A DNA stretch of 64,000 nucleotides from Mycobacterium cookii. Lineage in GTDB: Bacteria; Actinomycetota; Actinomycetes; Mycobacteriales; Mycobacteriaceae. The notes under the pieces are model-generated. The model ran no database searches and was not told where the DNA came from. It worked only from the letters and a program-made list of their open reading frames with translations. Below are positions 46,001 to 52,981 of the stretch, piece by piece. Where the stretch lies: the NCBI RefSeq assembly GCF_010727945.1, contig NZ_AP022569.1, positions 1,488,001 through 1,552,000 of the forward strand, in the 5' to 3' direction. Every line of letters starts with the position of its first letter. Position 1 is the first letter of the stretch. The position numbers and the translations under genes are program-made.

Positions 46001-49000
46001 TTGCCGGTGATGAAGTGCGGCATGATCTTGTCGATCGACTCGCCGGACAGCAGATGCGCGTACTCGTTGGCCGCGACACCGACGAACACGCCGGTTCGGC
46101 TGCCCCGCAACGAGGCCGGGGAGTACCCCGCCCTTTCCAAGCCCTCCCAGGCCATTTCGAGCATCAACCGCTGCTGCGGCTCGATCCACACCGCCTCGCG
46201 CGGGGAGATACCGAAGAACTCGGGATCGAATCCGTCGATCCCGTCCAGGAATCCGCCGAACCGGGTGTACATCTTGCCCGGGGCGTCGGGGTCCGGGTCG
46301 TAGAACTCGTCGACGTCGAACCGGTCGTCCGGGACTTCCCGGATCGCGTTGAGACCACCGGACAGCAACTCCCAGAACGCTTCCGGGTCGGGCGCGCCGG
46401 GGAAACGGCAGGCAACCGCGACGATCGCGATCGGGTCATCGGTGCGCGCCGTGGCCAGCGAGGCCAGCTGCGGACGCGCCTTGGCGGCGGACTGCTCGCT
46501 GAGCTCGAGCACGTCGCTGAGCAGATAGTCGACCACGTCGGACAGTCGCGGGTGATCCATCGCCAGGGTCGCGGGGATCTCCTTGCCCACCCCCTGTTCG
46601 ATCCGGCGCCGCAATTCGACGGCCATCAGCGAATCCATGCCGAGGTCGAAGAACCCGGCGTCCTCGCGGATCTCCGACGGATCGACGCGCGTCACCTCGG
46701 CGACCGCGTCGCGCAGCCAATCCACCATGAGCTTGCGGCGCTGCTGCACAGGAGCGTTCGCGAGCCGCTCGACCAGCACGGTCTTCCCGGACGCCGTGGT
46801 GGGCACCGGCGCCACGTCGGGCACCTCGCGCTCCAGCTCCGCCATCAGGGAGCGCTTGCCCGCCTGCTGATACAGCGGCAGGAAGCGGGCCCAGTCGATC
46901 CGCGCCACCACACCCTGCGCTGCGCCCTGCTCGGACGACACGGCCATCAGGTCGGCCAGGCCGGCCAGCGCGTCGGCGGGCGACAGGGTCCGCACGCCAC
47001 GCTTCTGCAGCTGGGCACGGGCTTCCTCGTCGGCCATCCCCGCGGCCCACGGCCCGAAGTTCACGCTGACACCGGAGACACCGTGGTCACGCAGCCGCCA
47101 GGACAGGCCGTCCAAGAACGCGTTGGCCGCGCCGTAAGCGGTCTGGCCGAAGCTGCCCCACACCGAGGCGATCGACGAGGTGCTGAGGAAGAAGTCCAAC
47201 TTCAGATCGGCAGCTGCTTCGCTCAAATGCCAAGCGCCCCAGACTTTCCCAGCGAACACCCGGTCGACTTCGGCATCTTCGAGGGACCCGAGCGGGGTGG
47301 TGCCGATCTCGCCGGCAGCGTGCACGATACCGGCCAGCGGCGGCAGTTCGGCCTGCACGGTGGCCAGCAGGCGCGCGACCCCGTGGGCGTCGGCGACATC
47401 GGCCTCCACCACCCGGAACTCGGTGCCGTGCTGCGCGCTGAGTGCGTCGATACGCTGCTGCACGGCCTCACTGGGTGAGCGTCGACTGGTCAGCACCAGG
47501 TGCTTGGCACCGTGCGCGGCCAGATACCCGGCGATCTCCAGTCCGATCGATCCCAGACCACCGGTCACCAAATATGTTGCGTCGTCGCGAAGTTGCAGCG
47601 GTGCCCCACTCGGTGCCGCGACGCGTCGGATCAGCCGGGGAACGAAGACGGTCTGGTCGCGCAGCGCGATCTGGTCCTCGCCGGCCGGTGCGGTCACGAC
47701 GTGGTCGACGAACCGCGACCATTCGTCGGCGCCGCCCTGGGAAAGGTCCGCCAGTCCGCCCCACAGCTGCGGAAGCTCGAGCGCGGCGGCCCGACCAAAG
47801 CCCCACAGCGCACTCTGCTCCGGCGACACGGTGTCGGCGTCGACCACTCGCTGCGCGCCGCGGGTCACCAACCAAATCGGTAGCCGGATCTCCGCAGCAG
47901 TCACGGCGCGGAACAGTCGCTTCGTTCCGGCAAGCACTCGGTGTTGCATCCGCAGCAGCGACTTCATCGATGATTCGGTGCCGGAATCGAGGGCCGCGAC
48001 ATGCACGATCCGCAGCGACGGGTCGGCTGCCGCCGCGGCGAGCAACACGCCTTCGAAGCGTTCCTGGTCTGCGTCGCTCGCCGGCAAGCCGATGATCTCG
48101 TACCGCTGGCCGCGCGCGGTCAGCGTGTCGGCCAGCGGCTGCACCGCGTCCGCGTTGTCCCCCACCAGAAGCCAGGTCGAAACCTGGCCGGCCTCCGCCG
48201 CAGTGGCGTCGGAAGTGTAGCTCTCCCAGCGGATCTCATAACGGTCATCCGCAATAGACTGGGTGTTCTTCTGTTGATTGTGCTGTGCGGCAAGCCTTGT
48301 CAGCACACCCAGGGTGTCGGTGTGCCCGTCACCGTTCGCACCGTCAAGCAGGGCCGCGAGCTCCTCGATGCGGCCGTCCTCCAACAGGCGGACGGCCTGG
48401 GTGCGCGGACCGCCGCCACCGGCGCCACGCTGTTGCTGATGGGGGCGCTCCCGGTTGTCCTTGAACCAGTACTGCCGATGCTCGAAGGGATAGGTGGGCA
48501 GGTCGAGCTTGCATGCCGGGCCCCGCAGGACAGCTCCGAAGTCGGGTAGATGCCCCAAAACGTAAGCGTCAGCGAGGGCTTCGGTGATCTGGCGATGGTC
48601 GGCGGTGTTCTTGCGCAACGACGCGATCGCCTTCGGCGTGGTGGCCGGGTCAGGCCACGCCCGCAGGGCTGCGGCGGTGAGCACGGGCTGCGGGCCGATC
48701 TCCACGAGCACTTTGCAACCGAGATCGGACAGCGTCTTGACACTCTTGGCGAATTCGACCGGCTGGCGGGCGTGCCGACGCCAGTAGTTGCCGTCGAGCT
48801 TGAGGCTCCTGCCGATCGTGGCGCCAGTGCGGTTGTCGATCAGAATCCGTTGCGGCGAACCAAACGTGAACTGGTTTGCATACGATTCGAACTCGTCCAG
48901 GATCGGGTCCAGCAGCGCCGAATGGAACGCGTGGCTGGTGTCCAGCCAGTCGCACCGGACGCCGTCGGCCGCCAAGCGGGCCACCGCTTGTTCCAAATCC

Positions 49001-51138
49001 GCTGCCGGGCCGGACAATACGGTGTTGGCGCCGTTGTAGGCGGCGACCGACAGGCTGGGGAACTCGTCGGTCAGCTTCTCGACGCGCTCAGCATCGGCGA
49101 ACACCGCGGCCATCCGACCACCTGCGGGCAGACTGCCGAACAGGCGACCACGCTCGGCCATCAATCGCATGCCGTCTTCGAGGCTGAATACTCCGGCGAC
49201 GCAGGCTGCCGAATACTGCCCGACACTGTGCCCGAGCACCACGTCGGGCTCGAAGCCCCACGATTGCCACAGGTGCGCCAAGCCCATCTCGATGGCGAAC
49301 AAGGCGGGCTGGGCGTAGGACGTCTGCCGCAGCGTCTCTTCGCTTTCCGGGCTCTCCGAGGCGAAAATGACGTCCAGGAGCGGCTTTTCGAGGACATCGG
49401 CGGCGGCTGCGGCGCACCGGGTCAGCGTCTCGGCGAAAACCGGCTCGGTGTCGAACAATTCGCGGGCCATGCCGACGTACTGACTGCCCTGACCGGTGAA
49501 CAGCCACGCCGTCTTCGGCTTGTCGTGTGTTTCCCCGCGGACCAGTCCGGGGGCCGGACGGTCGTCTGCGAGAGCGCCGAGCAACTCACTGGCAGCTTCT
49601 TTCGAATTAACCACCAATGCGGCGCGGTGCTCCAGGTGTGCCCGTCCCACTCCGGCGGTGAGGCACAGGTCCGCCAGCGTGGCCTCCGGGTGCGCCGTGA
49701 GCCAGTCGCGGTAGTCCTCGGCGATCCGCACCAACGCGGCGGGTGTGTGCGCCGACAGCGGAAGGAGGCTGAACCGTCCGTCGTCGGGCTGCTCGGCGGC
49801 CTCGACAGCGGGAGCAGCCAAGGGCGCTTCTTCGAGGATGACGTGCGCATTGGTCCCGGCGAAGCCGAACGAACTGACACCGGCGATGCGGGGCTTGCCG
49901 TCCCGCTTCCATGGCCTGGTCTCCTGCACCACCTCGACGGCCAGGCGGTCCCAGGGAATGTGCGGCGACGGGTTCTGGAAGTGCAGGTGCTTGGGCAGCT
50001 GCTCGTTCTCCAGCGACAGGATTACCTTGATGACGCCGGCGATGCCCGCTGCCGCTTCGAGGTGCCCGATGTTCGTCTTGGCCGATCCGATCAACAGCGG
50101 GTCATTGGCCTCGCGTCCGGCGCCGAGCGCCGCACCGGCGGCCTGAGCCTCGATCGGGTCGCCGAGCGAGGTTCCCGTGCCGTGTGCCTCCAGATAATTC
50201 ACGTCGCTGGGCGCCAGGCCGGCGCGCTTGAGCGCGTCGGCGATAACCCGTTGCTGCGCACCACCATTGGGCACCGTCAAACCGCCGGATGCACCGTCCT
50301 GGTTGATCGCGCTACCACGGATGACGGCCCGAATCCGGTCACCGTCACGGATCGCGTCCTCGAGCCGCTTGATGACGATCACGCCGCAGCCCTCGCCACG
50401 CACGTAGCCGTCCGCGGCCGCGTCGAACGTCTTGCACTTGCCGTCGGGCGCGAGCATCTGCGCGCTGGAGAAGGTGATCATGGTCGCCGGGGTGAGCAGC
50501 ACGTTGGCGCCGCCGGCCAGAGCGAGGTCGGTCTCCCCCAGCTGCAGCGCCTGGCAGGCCTGGTGGATCGCCACCAACGACGAGCTGCACGCAGTGTCGA
50601 CGGCGACCGACGGACCCTGCAGGCCCAGCCGGTAACTGATCCGGCCGGCCGCTGCGGCGTTCGACGTCCCGATCGCCATGTAGGCCTCGATCTCGGGATA
50701 CGTCAGCTCACCGGAGGCCATTCCCAAGTAGTCGTGGGTCGCCAGCCCGACGAAGACGCCGGTGTTGGTGTTCGCCAGCGCCGTCGGCGAGACGCCGTAA
50801 TGCTCCACTGCACGCCACGCCGTCTCGAGCAACAGCCGATGCTGCGGGTCCATCAACCGGACCTCGCGCGTCGACATGCCGAAGAACGGTGCGTCGAACC
50901 CGGTCACGTCGTCGACGAAACCGGCGCGACGGGTCACAACCTTGCCGGGCGCGCCTGGCTCCGGGTCGAAGAACTCGTCGACGTCCCACCGGTCTTGGGG
51001 CACCTCCGATATCGCGTCGCGGCCCTCGCGCAGGACATCCCAGAACTCCTCCGCACTCGCGGCACCGGGAAAACGCGCCGCGTAGCCGACTACCGCAAAT
51101 GCCGCTGGCGGATTCTGTTGTTCTCCGTTAGATGCCAT
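40012..51138 (-). CDS. pks: Bimodular type I polyketide synthase, trehalose polyphleate type
   Basis: 3708 aa. Module 1: KS (Cys184), AT (Ser638, HAFH at 736-739), KR (about 1185-1365, Tyr1335), ACP (Ser1503). Module 2: KS (Cys1739), AT (Ser2206, HAFH), DH (His2504 to Pro2513, Asp2672), ER (HAASGGVGLAA near 3118), KR (TGGLGAIG near 3310) and ACP (Ser3610). Module 1 has no DH: only about 70 residues separate its AT end from the KR structural half. HAFH marks malonyl-specific ATs, so chains are unbranched. There is no thioesterase. The C-terminus is a flexible Ala/Glu/Ser-rich tail. ATG 51138 has GAGAGGA as SD. With papA, mmpL, PE-PPE, fadD and gap it fits the TPP locus, in which the enzyme makes polyunsaturated phleic acids. 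Confidence 0.93.
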   Translation of the reverse strand: MASNGEQQNPPAAFAVVGYAARFPGAASAEEFWDVLREGRDAISEVPQDRWDVDEFFDPEPGAPGKVVTRRAGFVDDVTGFDAPFFGMSTREVRLMDPQHRLLLETAWRAVEHYGVSPTALANTNTGVFVGLATHDYLGMASGELTYPEIEAYMAIGTSNAAAAGRISYRLGLQGPSVAVDTACSSSLVAIHQACQALQLGETDLALAGGANVLLTPATMITFSSAQMLAPDGKCKTFDAAADGYVRGEGCGVIVIKRLEDAIRDGDRIRAVIRGSAINQDGASGGLTVPNGGAQQRVIADALKRAGLAPSDVNYLEAHGTGTSLGDPIEAQAAGAALGAGREANDPLLIGSAKTNIGHLEAAAGIAGVIKVILSLENEQLPKHLHFQNPSPHIPWDRLAVEVVQETRPWKRDGKPRIAGVSSFGFAGTNAHVILEEAPLAAPAVEAAEQPDDGRFSLLPLSAHTPAALVRIAEDYRDWLTAHPEATLADLCLTAGVGRAHLEHRAALVVNSKEAASELLGALADDRPAPGLVRGETHDKPKTAWLFTGQGSQYVGMARELFDTEPVFAETLTRCAAAAADVLEKPLLDVIFASESPESEETLRQTSYAQPALFAIEMGLAHLWQSWGFEPDVVLGHSVGQYSAACVAGVFSLEDGMRLMAERGRLFGSLPAGGRMAAVFADAERVEKLTDEFPSLSVAAYNGANTVLSGPAADLEQAVARLAADGVRCDWLDTSHAFHSALLDPILDEFESYANQFTFGSPQRILIDNRTGATIGRSLKLDGNYWRRHARQPVEFAKSVKTLSDLGCKVLVEIGPQPVLTAAALRAWPDPATTPKAIASLRKNTADHRQITEALADAYVLGHLPDFGAVLRGPACKLDLPTYPFEHRQYWFKDNRERPHQQQRGAGGGGPRTQAVRLLEDGRIEELAALLDGANGDGHTDTLGVLTRLAAQHNQQKNTQSIADDRYEIRWESYTSDATAAEAGQVSTWLLVGDNADAVQPLADTLTARGQRYEIIGLPASDADQERFEGVLLAAAAADPSLRIVHVAALDSGTESSMKSLLRMQHRVLAGTKRLFRAVTAAEIRLPIWLVTRGAQRVVDADTVSPEQSALWGFGRAAALELPQLWGGLADLSQGGADEWSRFVDHVVTAPAGEDQIALRDQTVFVPRLIRRVAAPSGAPLQLRDDATYLVTGGLGSIGLEIAGYLAAHGAKHLVLTSRRSPSEAVQQRIDALSAQHGTEFRVVEADVADAHGVARLLATVQAELPPLAGIVHAAGEIGTTPLGSLEDAEVDRVFAGKVWGAWHLSEAAADLKLDFFLSTSSIASVWGSFGQTAYGAANAFLDGLSWRLRDHGVSGVSVNFGPWAAGMADEEARAQLQKRGVRTLSPADALAGLADLMAVSSEQGAAQGVVARIDWARFLPLYQQAGKRSLMAELEREVPDVAPVPTTASGKTVLVERLANAPVQQRRKLMVDWLRDAVAEVTRVDPSEIREDAGFFDLGMDSLMAVELRRRIEQGVGKEIPATLAMDHPRLSDVVDYLLSDVLELSEQSAAKARPQLASLATARTDDPIAIVAVACRFPGAPDPEAFWELLSGGLNAIREVPDDRFDVDEFYDPDPDAPGKMYTRFGGFLDGIDGFDPEFFGISPREAVWIEPQQRLMLEMAWEGLERAGYSPASLRGSRTGVFVGVAANEYAHLLSGESIDKIMPHFITGNALNAISGRVSFALGLEGPAVALDTACSSSLVAVHQACQALHSGDCDLALAGGVNVLLSPITIVAASRARMLSPVGQCKTFDASADGYVRSEGAGILVLKRLSDAQRDGDRIAAVIPGSAVNQDGASSGLTVPNGGAQQRLIDTALVRAGLVGGDVDYLEAHGTGTPLGDPIEAQAAGAVYGAGRDADRPLLMGSVKTNIGHLESASGAAGLIKVVLSLQHEVLPQSLHFDSPNPHIPWDSLPVKVVDKATPWERSGRPRRAGVSSFGFTGTNAHVLIEEAPAPPVVIEQEPADGVDAPPETDAAQESVNVLALSARSPEALVSLAQRYGSWLTAHPEADIADVCLTAGIGRSHFEHRAALVVDSVQSAGDGLAELAEGRLRPGVVRGECTDRPTTAWLFTGQGSQYPGMARELFYAEPVFAETVKQCADAVADILPQPLLEVIFATDRETGGKAGETLKHTSFAQPALFAVEMGLARLWQSWGIEPDVVLGHSVGQYAAACVAGVLSIEDGARLMAERGRLFGSLPAGGRMVAVFADPKQVEQVANEFARVSVGAYNGTNTVLSGPGEDLEQVVAKFSEDAIRCTWLETSHAFHSELLDPVLDEFEAYAAQMQFAVPTLPLVCNRTGAVLTAETALDAKYWRRHSRQPVQFAESVRTVAALGCTVLMEIGPQPVLTGAAVQVWPEHLAAPRALVSLRKGVPDRRQIAEALATAYVSGHRPNFAALQHQPRHKVELPTYPFQRRRFWPKSSGITVDGPAVSGILGSAKDLASGDSVYTSRISVKSQPWLSDHVIYGTVVVPGATYAAMALAAVGTPARVKEVFFYEPIILPEKASREVQLTLHPIEGDGDFTFQVHSRPYGVRDAEWSLNADGTVVTGAVDEPDPDEADPVDAAIERMERMRPQELFETFADMELAWGPNWSGSLKSLWLGEGEAIGDITVGEELSEQLGTEPMHPVLMDLCTGVAFPAFPALLAAEQGVSDLFLPLRYGSVFLKEKMPRRFYCRARWHNAALDGETQVFDLDFVDRDGRLLGGIREFTVKRAPREALLRGLGGDTTRLLYTVGWQEVPPSGNDAESASGTWLIAGFGELAAQVPGCISFDRITDPELLGQILSQAHEKGMPISGIVWRGAGPGAQESTADAAARLEAEITGLLGAVHTLQGGEVKLPGGLWIVTEKAVATESSEPVDPIQAALWGLGRTIINEEPALRVRLIDFDEPEEAAQLLAGQLGSPVVEPELALRQGKFLASRLLPWARSGHLTVPRSADYALLPTERGAIDNLRITEKEVPPPDAGYVQVRVEAAGLNFRDVLNVLGLYPGDPGPIGGDFAGTVTQLGEGVTGLEIGQRVYGSMQGAFASRFNVPAQFLAPIPDGVSAVEAATIPAAALTTRLAFDWAQLKPGDKVLIHAASGGVGLAAIQMAQQHGAVVFATASKYKRDTVRKLGVQYVYDSRTTDFADQILADTDGAGVDVVLNSLTNEGFIEATLRATAQNGRFAEIAKRDIWSPEQMAEARPDIAYEIVALDTVMFTEPDRIRDLLTEVSDGLANGEWTPLPAEVYPLTEARAAFRRMQTARHIGKIVCQIPNPLQPRADRSYLITGGLGAIGLHTASYLAQLGAGDIVLTSRRAPDEDAQQAIDEIVERYRCRIHVRSADVSNEADVVKVLEEIRAELRPLAGVVHLAGVLDDALLGQQTLERFQTTLASKAFGALYLDRLTKDDDLDFFILSSSVSSLFGSPGQANYSTANALLDGLVGQRKAQGLPVTGVNFGPWGQGGMASSEAATANISAQGLVPLEPSAALSALSEVIANGTGQATILKANWQRAAKVLGSSRPPILDVVLPSAAGEVVGDSELLKQLQEIPVSQRAGFITEFLQREVQGFLRLAQPPAATSRFLDLGTDSLMAVELRNRLHSQFGGKFTINATAVFDYPTIGGLGEYLAAQLPDADGEAPAPEASTNGEASTNGATSANGEARGDAEPVAVPAVSESGDAESGAGEPN
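40096..40149 (-). repeat. Short tandem repeat in the PKS C-terminal tail
   Basis: Three imperfect 18 bp units encode ASTNGE, ASTNGA and TSANGE in the disordered tail behind ACP2. This is a likely site of length variation between strains and has no predicted catalytic role. Confidence 0.65.
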
Positions 51139-51462
51139 GCGTTCGTCCTCTCTATGTGGGGACTGTGGAAGATATCGGCCGGCGCGTTCGGCCCGAGTGC
51201 GCAACAGAATTGCTGCCTTGGTCCAGTATTGCAAGTGTGACGCCATCGCGTTGCGCCTTACATTCGGCACCGTAACGCACGGCAGGGACGCCGCGCCGGG
51301 TTAGCGCCAAGCGCGCCCATCTGTCAAGACCGCTCGCCAGATCCGTCGTGGTGTGCGCGGCGCAACCGAACGACATTGGGCGACAGTCATAGCTGAGCGG
51401 GTTATCTTGGGTCACGCCGCCAGCGTGGTCGGTCGAAGCCGCTATTAGAGGAGGACAACCCC
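51139..51462. promoter_or_regulatory. Divergent pks / papA promoter region
   Basis: 324 bp that must carry promoters for both arms of the lipid locus. For papA, TATCTT at 51403-51408 is a plausible -10, 55 bp before the TTG start. The pks side has GAGAGGA just before its ATG and AT-richer patches around 51210-51270. No gene or strong inverted repeat was found. Confidence 0.45.
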
Positions 51463-52884
51463 TTGCGCATCGGCAAAATCACGGTGGGCTCACTCGACGA
51501 ATGGACGCTGGCCCCTGGCTCCGTCATCTCGTGGCACCCGACCGCCGCTGCGATCGAGAGGGTTCGCCACGCACCGGTCAGCTCCGTACCGGTCAGCTAT
51601 ATGCAGGGACAACACCTGCGTAACTACACCGAACGCACCGCCGCCGGGCTGAATTTCTCCCGGCAGATCATCGGCAGCTGCGACGCCGCCGGCCACTGCG
51701 ACATCGCCGCGATGGATCAGGCCCTCAACGCCTACCTGCGTCGCCACGACACCTTCCGCAGCTGGTTCGAGCACGCCGGCGACGGCCAATTCATCAGGCA
51801 TTCCATCACCGACCCCGCCGATATCGAGTTCGAGCCGATCGAGCACGGCTACATGACCGTCGAACAAATTCACCAACACGTCACCTCGATCCCGAACCCG
51901 CTGGAATGGGGATGTTTCACGTTCGGCGTCGTGCAGGGCGAGGAGCACTTCTCCTTCTTCGCCGCGATGGACCACGTGCACGGTGACGCGACGCTGATCG
52001 GCACGACGATGCTCGAGGCCAACGGCATGTATTCGTCGCTGAGCAGCGGCGGTGGGGTCATGCAGCTTCCCGATCCGGGCAGCTTCGACGACTTCTGCGT
52101 CCGCGAACGGGAATTCGCCTCGCAATTGACTGTGGATTCGCCGGGAGTCCGAACGTGGATCGATTTCGCCGAAAACAACAACGGCGGTTTTCCCGAATTT
52201 CCGCTTCCGCTGGGGGACCCGTCGGAGTCGGAGAAGAGCTACATGGCGTCCGAGTTGCTGATGGATCCGGCGCAGACGGACCGATTCGAAGCGGCCTGCC
52301 AGGCGGCCGGCGCACGCTTCGTCGGCGGCCTGTTCGCGTGCCTGGGTCTGGTGGAACACGAGTTCACCGGCGCGATGACCTACTACGGGCTGACTCCCCG
52401 GGACTCGCGCACCGCCGCGGACAACTTCATGACGCAGGGCTGGTTCACCGGCCTCATCCCGATCACCGTGCCCATCGCGGCATCCTCGTTCACCGAAGCT
52501 GCGGGAGCGGCGCAGACGGCTTTCGATTCCGGCCTCGACATGGCGAGAGTGCCTTATTACCGCGTGTTGGAGTTGGCGCCCTGGCTGAAATGGCCGGAGC
52601 CGAACTTCCCGGTGTCCAACTTCTTCCATGGCGGAGCAGCGCCGCTCAACGCCATTCTGGCCGCGGGCGAACTGGGTCTGGCGGACAATATCGGCATCTA
52701 CCCGGACGGCCGGTTCTCCTATCAGCTGACCATCTACATTTTCCGGTACGGCGAGGGCACGGTCATGGCGATCATGTATCCCGACAATCCGGTCGCCCTG
52801 AAATCAGTCACCCGCTACATGGAGGCGATGAAGTCCGTGTGCGTGCGGGTTGCCGACAGCGGGAATTGGGGGCGAGTCGCATAG
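51463..52884 (+). CDS. papA3: PapA-type polyketide acyltransferase (PapA3-like)
   Basis: 473 aa condensation-domain acyltransferase that moves an acyl chain to a hydroxyl of trehalose. The active-site motif HxxxD is His171 to Asp175 (MDHVHGDATL), where the last Gly of the common HHxxxDG is Ala. The NFFHGGAAPLNAI region takes the place of the DFGWG motif, as in other trehalose-lipid PapA proteins. The N-terminus MRIGKITVGSLDEW is typical of PapA. The start is TTG 51463 behind GAGGAGGAC (51449-51457). In TPP synthesis PapA3 forms the diacyltrehalose intermediate. The identity rests on the locus and family resemblance. Confidence 0.88.
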   Translation: MRIGKITVGSLDEWTLAPGSVISWHPTAAAIERVRHAPVSSVPVSYMQGQHLRNYTERTAAGLNFSRQIIGSCDAAGHCDIAAMDQALNAYLRRHDTFRSWFEHAGDGQFIRHSITDPADIEFEPIEHGYMTVEQIHQHVTSIPNPLEWGCFTFGVVQGEEHFSFFAAMDHVHGDATLIGTTMLEANGMYSSLSSGGGVMQLPDPGSFDDFCVREREFASQLTVDSPGVRTWIDFAENNNGGFPEFPLPLGDPSESEKSYMASELLMDPAQTDRFEAACQAAGARFVGGLFACLGLVEHEFTGAMTYYGLTPRDSRTAADNFMTQGWFTGLIPITVPIAASSFTEAAGAAQTAFDSGLDMARVPYYRVLELAPWLKWPEPNFPVSNFFHGGAAPLNAILAAGELGLADNIGIYPDGRFSYQLTIYIFRYGEGTVMAIMYPDNPVALKSVTRYMEAMKSVCVRVADSGNWGRVA

Positions 52885-52981
52885 CGACGACAGCTTTAAT
52901 GGGTAGAGCTTTTCTGATCGAACGCCGGCGACCGTCGCCGGCGACCGCACACAGCGGCGCCGACCGGGGGACGAGGACGAT

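Noticed and set aside
45178..51240. Very long plus-strand frames (766 and 896 codons) opposite pks
   Set aside because: Shadow frames typical of high-GC coding DNA; compositions rich in Arg, Gln and His with no domain motif.
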